Source: Thermanaerovibrio velox DSM 12556
GTDB taxonomy: Bacteria > Synergistota > Synergistia > Synergistales > Synergistaceae
Direction of reading: 5' to 3'
DNA: 64,000 bases
Assembly: GCF_000237825.1 (NCBI RefSeq)
Contig: NZ_CM001377.1
Location: forward strand, 1,178,001 to 1,242,000
Below are positions 1 to 7,021 of the stretch, piece by piece. A program made the position numbers and the translations under genes. The notes under the pieces were generated by a model that did not search any database, was not told where the DNA came from, and worked only from the letters and a program-made list of their open reading frames with translations. Position 1 is the first letter of the stretch. Each line of letters begins with the position of its first letter.

Positions 1-497
1 AAAACGGACCTCAAGGGCTTAACAGCCACCCCAGAGGCCCCAGTGCCTATCTCAAAGACCAGGCGCTCCGCCTCGTCCAATATATCCTCCTTATCCCGGT
101 CCTCCTGGTAACCGAGCCGGGCAATCTCCCCCCCAACCTGTATGAGGCGCCGGTGAACCGCCTTGTCCTTCACCATGCGAGCATGGTACTCCGCATTGGC
201 AGTGGTGGTCACCGAGTCCGTCAGGGCAAACACAAAGGCTTCCCCGCCGATCCTCTCCAAGAGCCCCTTAGCCTTTACCTCATCCAGAAACGTAAGGACA
301 TCCACCGGCTTGTCCTTGCGAGCCATGTCCTGGATCAGCTCGAATATGAGCCGGTGCCGCTGATCGTAAAAGTCCTGGGGGTTCAGGGTCTCCGTAACCG
401 CCAGCATGGCCTCCCTCTCCAGGAGGCAGGCCCCCAAGGCGGCCCGCTCAGCCTCCAGGTTATGAGGGGGGATCCTATCAAAAGAGGGCTCCGCCAA
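1..497 (-). CDS. dnaB: Replicative DNA helicase DnaB, N-terminal part (cut by window edge)
   Basis: Reading the minus strand from a TTG at 495-497 gives about 165 residues that continue off the left edge. The N-terminus has the DnaB N-domain signature (RIPPHNLEAERAALGA, then a helical region with YDQRHRLIFE). This is the N-terminal domain of the hexameric replication-fork helicase; the RecA-like motor domain lies outside the window. The TTG start is chosen because no ATG or GTG precedes the conserved region and GGAGG, inside the end of rplI, lies about 9 nt upstream. The start is 5 nt after the rplI stop, so the two are probably translated in coupling. The rplI-dnaB order is common in Firmicutes and Synergistota. 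Confidence 0.9.
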   Translation of the reverse strand, partial: MAEPSFDRIPPHNLEAERAALGACLLEREAMLAVTETLNPQDFYDQRHRLIFELIQDMARKDKPVDVLTFLDEVKAKGLLERIGGEAFVFALTDSVTTTANAEYHARMVKDKAVHRRLIQVGGEIARLGYQEDRDKEDILDEAERLVFEIGTGASGVAVKPLRSV

Positions 498-501
498 AAC
501 C

Positions 502-942
502 CTAAGCCTCCACTGAAAGGAGCATCTCCGCCTCTACCCCTGGGTAAAGCCTCACCTTGAAGCGGTACTCCCCAACCTGCTTGACCTGATCCATCTTCAC
601 GTCCCTCTTGTCCACCTTGATCCCGTGCTGGGCCTCTATCGCATCCGCCACCTGCTGAGCGGTCACCGCACCGAACAGCTTTCCAGATTCACCCGCGGAG
701 GCCTTGACCACCACCCTTTTGCCCCCTAAGGCCGCGGCGTTCTCCTTGGCCTGCGCCATAAGCTTCGCCTCCCGGGCGGCACTGTTCCTGCGCTTCTCCT
801 CTATCTCCTTGAGCTTACCGGCAGTGGCCTCCTCCGCCAAACCCCTAGGCAGCAAAAAGTTCCGGAAGTACCCATCGGATACCTCCACCACATCGCCCTT
901 CCGGCCCAGCTTGCTCACATCCTCCTTGAGAACCGCCTTCAA
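502..942 (-). CDS. rplI: 50S ribosomal protein L9
   Basis: A 146-residue protein with the L9 N-domain (MKAVLKEDVSKLGRKGDVVEV, then GYFRNFLLPRGLA), a long connecting helix and the rRNA-binding C-domain. The length is normal for L9. It binds 23S rRNA near the L1 stalk and helps maintain reading frame. The start is TTG, 5 nt after a strong GGAGGTGAT ribosome binding site; no ATG is available. The start overlaps the stop of the upstream membrane-protein gene by 4 nt, and dnaB follows immediately. Confidence 0.97.
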   Translation of the reverse strand: MKAVLKEDVSKLGRKGDVVEVSDGYFRNFLLPRGLAEEATAGKLKEIEEKRRNSAAREAKLMAQAKENAAALGGKRVVVKASAGESGKLFGAVTAQQVADAIEAQHGIKVDKRDVKMDQVKQVGEYRFKVRLYPGVEAEMLLSVEA

Positions 943-1898
943 GACACATCACCTCCGAAACGGGTCCTAAAATCCCACCATATGTCCAAAAGCCCAACCA
1001 TTATGGCACCCCCAGACAGGAGGGGCACCAGCACCAACAGCGCCACCAACAGAAACCTCAACCCCCTGGAGATCCCTCGGCGCCTTAAAAAGTACCATAT
1101 AACCGCCACACCCTGAAGGAAGAAAAGCATCTGAAGTATGATCCGAAGGTTCAGCGCCCCCTGGGCCAACACACCGCCCCCTTCAGACCCTGCCGCCACG
1201 GACAAGACCACGGAAAAGAGAAAGGCCCAGAGAACGCTCCTGGGAAACCGCCACCGGGAAAACTCGGGCAAGGGAGGCAATGCACCCATGGAAACCCTGC
1301 GGGCCACCACGCGGGTCACCGTGTACGAAAGATAGGTATCCAAGGCAGATGCCATGGTTATCAGGGCGGGGAACATGTCCGGCAACATCCGGAAGGTCTG
1401 CATCAACTGGGCCTTAACCTGCTCAAGAGACTTCCGATCCATTCCGTGGCTGGCGTAAAACCGAAACACCCGATCCACTATCTCCTCCATCTGGGCAGGA
1501 TCTCCAAGGGAAAAGGGGTTCACCCCGGTGAGCTTAACCATCACCGCCACAAGGGCCAGCTTGCTGACCAGGGATATCAGGATCCCATAGAAAAGGATCT
1601 CCAGACCCCTCCTGTTACCCTTAGCCAGAGCCCCCAGCCCTATGCCAAGAACCCCAAAACCAAGGAAGAAAAAAAGCCCCCCCTGAACGCCGAGGAAAAG
1701 GACTGAGACCAGTGATGCCACGGACATCCCAAGCACCGCGTTCTTAAGACTGTGCCTCAGCCCAAGGATCACCAAGGGTGCAGGACACAACAGGGTAATA
1801 AAGGCTCCCGCCACGGGGATGAAGTTGCTGGCCAGGAAAAGGGCCGCCCCAAGGGCAGAGAGAAGGGCCGACTCCACCAACGACCTTATGGGTGTCAT
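939..1898 (-). CDS. YybS-like (DUF2232) multi-spanning membrane protein
   Basis: About 319 residues starting at the ATG at 1896-1898 (MTPIRSLVESALLS). The reading frame is open 28 codons further upstream to a TTG, but those residues look unlike a membrane protein N-terminus. It has about eight hydrophobic segments, including runs near residues 10-30, 40-90, 110-150, 220-245 and 265-315. The fold and position (between rpsR and rplI-dnaB) match Bacillus YybS of the DUF2232 family, whose function is not established. The last codons overlap rplI by 4 nt, so it belongs to the ribosomal/replication operon. Confidence 0.75.
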   Translation of the reverse strand: MTPIRSLVESALLSALGAALFLASNFIPVAGAFITLLCPAPLVILGLRHSLKNAVLGMSVASLVSVLFLGVQGGLFFFLGFGVLGIGLGALAKGNRRGLEILFYGILISLVSKLALVAVMVKLTGVNPFSLGDPAQMEEIVDRVFRFYASHGMDRKSLEQVKAQLMQTFRMLPDMFPALITMASALDTYLSYTVTRVVARRVSMGALPPLPEFSRWRFPRSVLWAFLFSVVLSVAAGSEGGGVLAQGALNLRIILQMLFFLQGVAVIWYFLRRRGISRGLRFLLVALLVLVPLLSGGAIMVGLLDIWWDFRTRFGGDVS

Positions 1899-2000
1899 AT
1901 CTGTCCCCCCAAAAGCAAAGAAGAGCTGCGGGCAAAGCCCCAAAAAGACCGATGGGGAGCTTTCGCCCCCCACCTGCCGCAACCTAAGGATCCAAAAGGA

Positions 2001-2261
2001 CTAGTCCGCCGTGAAGGGGAGCAGAGCCAGGATCCTAGCCCTCTTTATGGCCCTGGTTAGCTGCCGCTGATGCTTAGCACAGGTACCAGTAACCCGCCGG
2101 GGGATTATCTTGCCCCTCTCGGTGATGTACTTGCGGAGCTTGTCGAACTCCTTGTAATCCACCTTCTCAACCTTATCCACGCAGAAGTGACATACCTTCG
2201 GACGCCGCTTCCTGCGCTTGCGGTTGTTATTGTTGTTGCTGCTGCTGTAACGATCGTTCAC
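2001..2261 (-). CDS. rpsR: 30S ribosomal protein S18 (zinc-binding form)
   Basis: An 86-residue protein with the S18 core ([17 protein letters not shown], then [14 protein letters not shown]). C24, C27, C61 and H64 form the putative zinc site of C-plus type S18, which suggests a copy that depends on zinc. The N-terminus is an unusual low-complexity Ser/Asn run followed by Arg/Lys. The start is GTG, a few bases after GGGAGGG. S18 pairs with S6 on the 30S platform, and its gene lies in the same operon as rpsF and ssb. Confidence 0.96.
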   Translation of the reverse strand: MNDRYSSSNNNNNRKRRKRRPKVCHFCVDKVEKVDYKEFDKLRKYITERGKIIPRRVTGTCAKHQRQLTRAIKRARILALLPFTAD

Positions 2262-2360
2262 ACCAATTCCCTCCCTTCCCTAGGAAGAGCAGCTTCGCTC
2301 AAGGTAATCGAACAGAACGGGATCTAACCCCCGCTGAAAAATCCCGCGTATTAAACAAGC

Positions 2361-2858
2361 CTAAAAGGGTATATCCGGCTGATCCTCGTCCCCCTCGGAT
2401 AGGGTCGATATGTCCATGGGGAACTCATCGCCAAAGTCCTTGTCGTCCCTGAGACTACCGAAGTCCCCAAAGGATCCCCTGGAAGATCCGGTCGGGTAAG
2501 GAGAAGCATCGTCCTCCCTCCTGCCTCCGGACAACAAGGTAAGCCCGCTGGCCACCACCTCGGTTATCCAACGGTGTTGGCCACTCTTGGGGTCATCAAA
2601 ATCCCGAACCGATATGCGGCCCTCGATCAACACAGGACGCCCCTTCCTAAGGTACCTCTCGCATATGTCAGCAAGAGACCCCCATAGGACGACGGGGACG
2701 AAATCCGTCTGATTTTGAACCTCCCCGTTCGCAGACTTCCACTGACGCCCTATCGCCACGGTTATCCGGGCCACCTTCTGCTTGCTCGGCGTGTACCTGA
2801 CATCCGGATCCCTGGCCAGGTTACCCATGAGTATCACCTTGTTGAAGCCCCGGGACAT
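2361..2858 (-). CDS. ssb: Single-stranded DNA-binding protein
   Basis: 165 residues: an OB-fold of about 110 residues (MSRGFNKVILMGNLARDPDV near the start, then TDFVPVVLWG and RYLRKGRPVLIEGRI), a flexible acidic linker, and the conserved acidic tail ending DIPF that docks replication and repair partners. It coats single-stranded DNA at the fork. It lies 21 nt downstream of rpsF and about 100 nt upstream of rpsR, the standard rpsF-ssb-rpsR arrangement. Confidence 0.97.
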   Translation of the reverse strand: MSRGFNKVILMGNLARDPDVRYTPSKQKVARITVAIGRQWKSANGEVQNQTDFVPVVLWGSLADICERYLRKGRPVLIEGRISVRDFDDPKSGQHRWITEVVASGLTLLSGGRREDDASPYPTGSSRGSFGDFGSLRDDKDFGDEFPMDISTLSEGDEDQPDIPF

Positions 2859-2879
2859 CCAAGAACACCCCCCAGATGA

Positions 2880-3173
2880 CTACTTCTCGTCGCGGCTTAT
2901 GACCAGGTGACGCATCACCTGGGGCTTAAGACGAAGAACCCGCTCCATCTCCTTGATCATGGAGGGCTTCTGCTTGAAAGTGTAAAGGGCGTAAATACCC
3001 TCAGACTTCTTGGCTATGGGATAAGCAAGACGCCTCTTGCCCCAAAGGTCAACCTTCTCCACCTCTGCACCCTGGGACTTAAGGACCTCCGCCAGCTCCT
3101 CCACCGCAGACTTGGGATCCTCCAAATCCGCCGTGAGAATGGTAACCAACTCGTATGGCCTCACGACTTTCAC
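2880..3173 (-). CDS. rpsF: 30S ribosomal protein S6
   Basis: A 97-residue protein of S6 length with VRPYELVTILTADLED at the start, the LWGKRRLAYPI motif in the middle and MRHLVISRDEK at the end. S6 binds S18 on the 30S platform. It is the first gene of rpsF-ssb-rpsR-yybS-rplI-dnaB. A clear ribosome binding site (GGAGGAGGTGA) precedes the ATG, and a sigma-70-like promoter and a hairpin leader lie upstream. Confidence 0.96.
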   Translation of the reverse strand: MKVVRPYELVTILTADLEDPKSAVEELAEVLKSQGAEVEKVDLWGKRRLAYPIAKKSEGIYALYTFKQKPSMIKEMERVLRLKPQVMRHLVISRDEK

Positions 3174-3191
3174 CTCCTCCCTACGGACTTA

Positions 3192-3212
3192 GGCCTTTCG
3201 ACAAACGAAAGG
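3192..3212 (-). promoter_or_regulatory. Hairpin leader of rpsF, possible S6:S18 operator
   Basis: On the minus strand, between the rpsF promoter and its ribosome binding site, an 8-bp hairpin (GCCTTTCG / CGAAAGGC, 5-nt loop) is enclosed by a short CCCT/AGGG pairing. GTCCG lies in the bulged 3' segment. The S6:S18 complex is known to repress its own operon in many bacteria by binding a leader hairpin with an unpaired CCG. The match in layout is seen here; the function is inferred. Confidence 0.45.
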
Positions 3213-3231
3213 CAGGGACATACATCAAGGG

Positions 3232-3260
3232 ATTATATGGCCTTTCTACTTTCTCCGCAA
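3232..3260 (-). promoter_or_regulatory. Sigma-70-type promoter of the rpsF-ssb-rpsR operon
   Basis: The minus strand reads TTGCGG (3255-3260), a 17-nt spacer, then a perfect TATAAT (3232-3237). It sits across the end of the FtsB-like gene, about 60 nt upstream of the rpsF start. Confidence 0.65.
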
Positions 3261-3545
3261 GGGCTTCTCCGGAACCACCTCTATGCGGTACACCACCTCG
3301 TTGGGGAAGAACAAGTTGAACTCCTCCCGGGCAAGCCTGGCCAACCCCTCGTCGGTGGCATAGTAACGGATCTTGTGCTCCATCTCCTGGTTATTACGGC
3401 TTAACGCCACCAGCTCGTCCATGCGTTTATCCACCAGGGCGGCAAGGCGGTCCACCTTCCGGGTCTCCAAGACAAAGGCGGTGGCCAATATGGCCACCAC
3501 CAACGATGCCCCAGACCAAAACAGCACCCACCTAAGCTTCGGCAT
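3246..3545 (-). CDS. FtsB/DivIC-like septum formation initiator
   Basis: 99 residues: one transmembrane helix at about 8-26, a coiled coil from about 27-65, and a small C-terminal domain with YYATDEGLARLAREEFNLFFPNEVVYRI. That layout is typical of the FtsB/DivIC family, bitopic proteins that help assemble the divisome. The ATG directly follows the argS stop codon with no gap, so it is probably translated in coupling with argS. The family is assigned from topology and the C-terminal motif. Confidence 0.8.
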   Translation of the reverse strand: MPKLRWVLFWSGASLVVAILATAFVLETRKVDRLAALVDKRMDELVALSRNNQEMEHKIRYYATDEGLARLAREEFNLFFPNEVVYRIEVVPEKPLRRK

Positions 3546-5222
3546 CTACATCCTCTCCGGAGCCTTGACCCCAAGTATCCCCAATACGTTCCTCAAAGTT
3601 ACCCTGGCAGCCTCCATAAGGAGCGTGCGGTTCCTCCTCAACGGCTCCTCCTCCCCTATTATGCGGGCCACGTTGTAGAAGGAGTGGAAAGCCTCCGACA
3701 GTTCCTGAGCATAGTAAGCCATCCGGTGAGGAGCCAGATCACGAGCGGCCTTGCGGATCTCCTCGGGGAACTTGGCAATCACGGTTGCAAGCCGAACCTC
3801 CTCGGGAAGCTTGAACAACCCAGGATCAAGATCCTTAACGCTGGGCTTCTCAAGCCCCCTGGCCTCGCTCTCCCTCTCTATGCTGCACATCCTGGCATGA
3901 GCATACTGAATGTAGTAAACCGGGTTGTCCGATGAAGCCCTCTTCGCAAGCTCCAGGTCAAAATCCAAATGGCTGTCACACCGCCTCATCACGAAGAAGA
4001 ACCTGGTGGCGTCAACACCAACCTCGTCCATAACGTCCCTAAGGGTTACAAACGCCCCCGCCCGCTTGGACATGGACACCGGCTCCCCATCCCTCAAAAG
4101 GGTCACAAATTGAATCAGGAGCACCTGCAGGTCCTCAGGGTCCCGGCCCATGGCGGCAACCGCGGACTTCATCCTCGGTATGTAACCGTGATGATCCGCC
4201 CCCCAAACGTCTATGACCAGGTCAAAACCCCGGTCATACTTGTTCTTGTGGTACACCACATCGGACATGAAGTAGGTAGGAGCCCCGTTCGACCTTATCA
4301 GCACCCGGTCCTTCTCGTCCCCAAAGGCGGTAGACTTAAACCACACCGCCCCGTCCGCCTCATAGGCGTAACCCCGGGCCTTCAAGGCCTCTATGGTACG
4401 CTCAACCTGGTCTCCTACGTATAAGCTCCTCTCGGAGAACCAAACATCGAACTTGAGGCCAAAGTCCTCAAGATCCCGCTTTATCCAGCGAAGAACCTTC
4501 TCATAGGCAAGATCGGTGAAGATTGGCACCGCTTCCTCCTCAGGCATGTCCGCCAGGGATGTGCCCTTCTCCTCCAGGATCTCGTTGGCTATGTCCATTA
4601 TGTAGTCCCCGTGGTAACCATCCTCGGGGAACGGAGCCTCATCGGGCCTTCCCAAAAGCTCAAAGTAACGGCTCCTGGCAGAACGGCCCAAAAGCTCCAT
4701 CTGGAGCCCCGCATCGTTTATGTAATACTCCCTCTCAACCTGCCAACCCGCATAGGAAAGTATCGATGAGGTTATATCCCCCACCGCAGCTCCCCTCCCA
4801 TGCCCCATGTGCAGAGGACCGGTGGGGTTGGCACTCACGAACTCCACCTGGACCTTCTTGCCCCCACCATCGGACACGCGACCATAGTCAGGCCCCGCCT
4901 CCAAAACCTTCTTTATGAGATCCCCTATCCAGTCCTGGGAAAGGGTCATGTTTATAAACCCAGGTCCTGCCACCTCAACAGAGCTCACCAGGGGATCCCC
5001 GGCAAGCCTATCCGCCACCTGCTGGGCCAAATCCCGGGGAGACAACCCAAAAACCTTGCCAAGCTGCAGGGCCGCGCTGCACGCCCAGTCACCCTGGCCC
5101 TCCCGCTTGGGACGCTCAAGGTATATCTTGGCCTTTTCAGGGATCTCCACACCCTTCGCCTGGGACATCTCGCCGATTATAGACCGTATCTTCTCCTCCA
5201 ACGAAAGCTTTATCTCTTCCAT
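3546..5222 (-). CDS. argS: Arginyl-tRNA synthetase
   Basis: A 558-residue class I synthetase. It has an N-terminal ArgRS domain, PTGPLHMGHGRG with the HIGH-type signature HMGH at 138-141, a Rossmann catalytic core, and SMSKRAGAF as the KMSKS-type loop near residue 370. The C-terminal helical anticodon-binding domain includes the typical DPGLFKLPEE and LLMEAARVTLRNVLGILG segments. It charges tRNA-Arg in the cytoplasm. The ribosome binding site AAGGGGG lies about 9 nt before the ATG. It is co-directional with the FtsB-like gene. Confidence 0.97.
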   Translation of the reverse strand: MEEIKLSLEEKIRSIIGEMSQAKGVEIPEKAKIYLERPKREGQGDWACSAALQLGKVFGLSPRDLAQQVADRLAGDPLVSSVEVAGPGFINMTLSQDWIGDLIKKVLEAGPDYGRVSDGGGKKVQVEFVSANPTGPLHMGHGRGAAVGDITSSILSYAGWQVEREYYINDAGLQMELLGRSARSRYFELLGRPDEAPFPEDGYHGDYIMDIANEILEEKGTSLADMPEEEAVPIFTDLAYEKVLRWIKRDLEDFGLKFDVWFSERSLYVGDQVERTIEALKARGYAYEADGAVWFKSTAFGDEKDRVLIRSNGAPTYFMSDVVYHKNKYDRGFDLVIDVWGADHHGYIPRMKSAVAAMGRDPEDLQVLLIQFVTLLRDGEPVSMSKRAGAFVTLRDVMDEVGVDATRFFFVMRRCDSHLDFDLELAKRASSDNPVYYIQYAHARMCSIERESEARGLEKPSVKDLDPGLFKLPEEVRLATVIAKFPEEIRKAARDLAPHRMAYYAQELSEAFHSFYNVARIIGEEEPLRRNRTLLMEAARVTLRNVLGILGVKAPERM

Positions 5223-5275
5223 GGCAGAACCCCCTTAACCTTCTTTAAGAGAGAAACCCTGAGGGATATTGTATA

Positions 5276-7015
5276 TCACTTACCCCTAAGTAGAACACCC
5301 TCCGAAAGCCCCCTCGCGAAATAGACCAAGTCTTCTGCCGATAACCCGCCGGACTTACCCTTGGGCTTAACGGTGAGTATTGACAGGAAGCTCAGCCTCC
5401 CCTTCCGGGGGGATATGGAAAACCTCTGAGAAACCGCCCCCGAGTTCCTTATAACCGGCGGCAGCACCACGTCCAAGCCCTTGGGTATCCCCAACTCCAC
5501 CCGCTGCTCCACCGTAAAGGGGAAACGCGGGGTCGTGGTCCCCTTGGGATCCACGAGCAAATCCAACCAACGAGGATAGACGGACGGCACCATCAGCAGC
5601 ATTCCACCATTGGAACCCATGCCGATCCGGCCGGAAACGTTGGCCTTCAAGACTACCCCCCCAGAGGTCCTCTTATGGGCCACATCCCTAAAATCCTTCA
5701 ACGCACCGGCCGCCAGCCAGTCTAACCCCGCCTCATGACCCACCATCCCATGCCACATGCCCCACGCCGAAACCTCTAAAGCGCCAGAAAAGGCCCCATC
5801 GGGGTCAACCTCCCCCTTAAGAGAAACCAGGAGCCGGCTTTGAGCGGCGGTGTAAAACGGCACCGGCAAGGACTCAAGCCCCCCTCCGTCCTTCGGGGCC
5901 CATAGGGTGGAACCGCAGAGCTCCGGCGGCAACTGTCCGAACGGTACCGATTGACCAGGGAAGAACAACACATCCCCCTCCCCTGGCCTGGAGGCCCTCA
6001 AAACCGGCCTAAGCCACATCCCCTCCGCAACCGGGGGATCATCGGGAAGATCCACCAAGGGCTGCCAGAACACCCTAACCCTGTACCCTTCGGCCTCCAG
6101 CGCGGCCTTTAAAGCCCCGGTACTTCCGGAATCAAAGGACACATCCCATGGAACACCCCAGATGTAACGCGCAACCCTAGGACCGGATGATAACGCTTCC
6201 AGCTTGCCCTTAAGGGACTTGGGAAGGTAAGCCTGAGGCTTCGCTCCCCAAGACAGCAGGCTTCGCTCCATCTCGGAAAGCCTCAAGGCCACCAAAGCGC
6301 TCCCCTTGGAGGTCCCAAAGATCACGTAAGGGCGCCTGACCTCGGCGATACCAGAGGTGACAACCCCCCCCAGGTTTGAGAGGGACCAGGTATACCGATC
6401 AACCCCTTGGGAAGAGAACTTAACCGGGTCATCCACGCCAAAAGAGCGGAAAGCCAGCTCCTTGCCCGACGGAACCTCCACGGACAAGACCTCCTCCCAG
6501 ACGGGGATGGGAAGCCCAAACTCCACTAAAGCCCCCATAGAAGCCTTGGAAGGGATGCGCTGAACCCACCGGATCGTTGCCACCCTGCCCACCGCATCGG
6601 AAGGGACTTTTATGCTAACCGCCTTGACACCGTCCTCAATGCTCTCTTCCGACTTCCGGCTACCCTCCTCACGCCATGTGAGCGGGTTGTACCAGCGCAC
6701 CGGATCCGCCTCCACAGACCATCCGTCGGGTATTGGAAGCCGGATCTCCTGGAGCACCCCCGGGACCCTCTCCCCCACCATGGCCACCATCGACGTCTCC
6801 GCCTCCACCGATCCGTCAGACCGCATGCGGTAGCTCCGAATTACCCGCCAAACCACACCGTCAAAACCCGGAAAGGCCGAAAGCGACGGCACCCTGCCTC
6901 CCAAGGCCCGCACATCATCCGGCGCATAACCGCCGCTAAAAGCGGGCAAGGGATAAACCCACAGGATCAAGGCCGCACAAAGGACCGCCCCAACCAACCT
7001 AGGCATGCGGCGCAT
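5276..7015 (-). CDS. Secreted DUF3857/transglutaminase-like protein, uncharacterised
   Basis: 579 residues with a clear N-terminal signal peptide (MRRMPRLVGAVLCAALILW, cleavage near FSGG). Residues about 45-260 resemble the beta-rich DUF3857 domain found before transglutaminase-like domains (ALGGRVPSLSAFPG, VRWVQRIPSK-type strands). The middle resembles a transglutaminase-like region, but no Cys-His-Asp triad was recognised, and the C-terminal 200 residues are beta-rich. It lies 6 nt downstream of secA and looks exported. The family is tentative and the role unknown; it could be a periplasmic scaffold or an inactive transglutaminase relative. Confidence 0.55.
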   Translation of the reverse strand: MRRMPRLVGAVLCAALILWVYPLPAFSGGYAPDDVRALGGRVPSLSAFPGFDGVVWRVIRSYRMRSDGSVEAETSMVAMVGERVPGVLQEIRLPIPDGWSVEADPVRWYNPLTWREEGSRKSEESIEDGVKAVSIKVPSDAVGRVATIRWVQRIPSKASMGALVEFGLPIPVWEEVLSVEVPSGKELAFRSFGVDDPVKFSSQGVDRYTWSLSNLGGVVTSGIAEVRRPYVIFGTSKGSALVALRLSEMERSLLSWGAKPQAYLPKSLKGKLEALSSGPRVARYIWGVPWDVSFDSGSTGALKAALEAEGYRVRVFWQPLVDLPDDPPVAEGMWLRPVLRASRPGEGDVLFFPGQSVPFGQLPPELCGSTLWAPKDGGGLESLPVPFYTAAQSRLLVSLKGEVDPDGAFSGALEVSAWGMWHGMVGHEAGLDWLAAGALKDFRDVAHKRTSGGVVLKANVSGRIGMGSNGGMLLMVPSVYPRWLDLLVDPKGTTTPRFPFTVEQRVELGIPKGLDVVLPPVIRNSGAVSQRFSISPRKGRLSFLSILTVKPKGKSGGLSAEDLVYFARGLSEGVLLRGK

Positions 7016-7021
7016 AAGCTT

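Noticed and set aside
2218-2252. Trinucleotide run (TTG/CTG) near the start of rpsR
   Set aside because: It encodes the Asn/Ser run of S18 in frame; too short and imperfect to treat as a repeat element.
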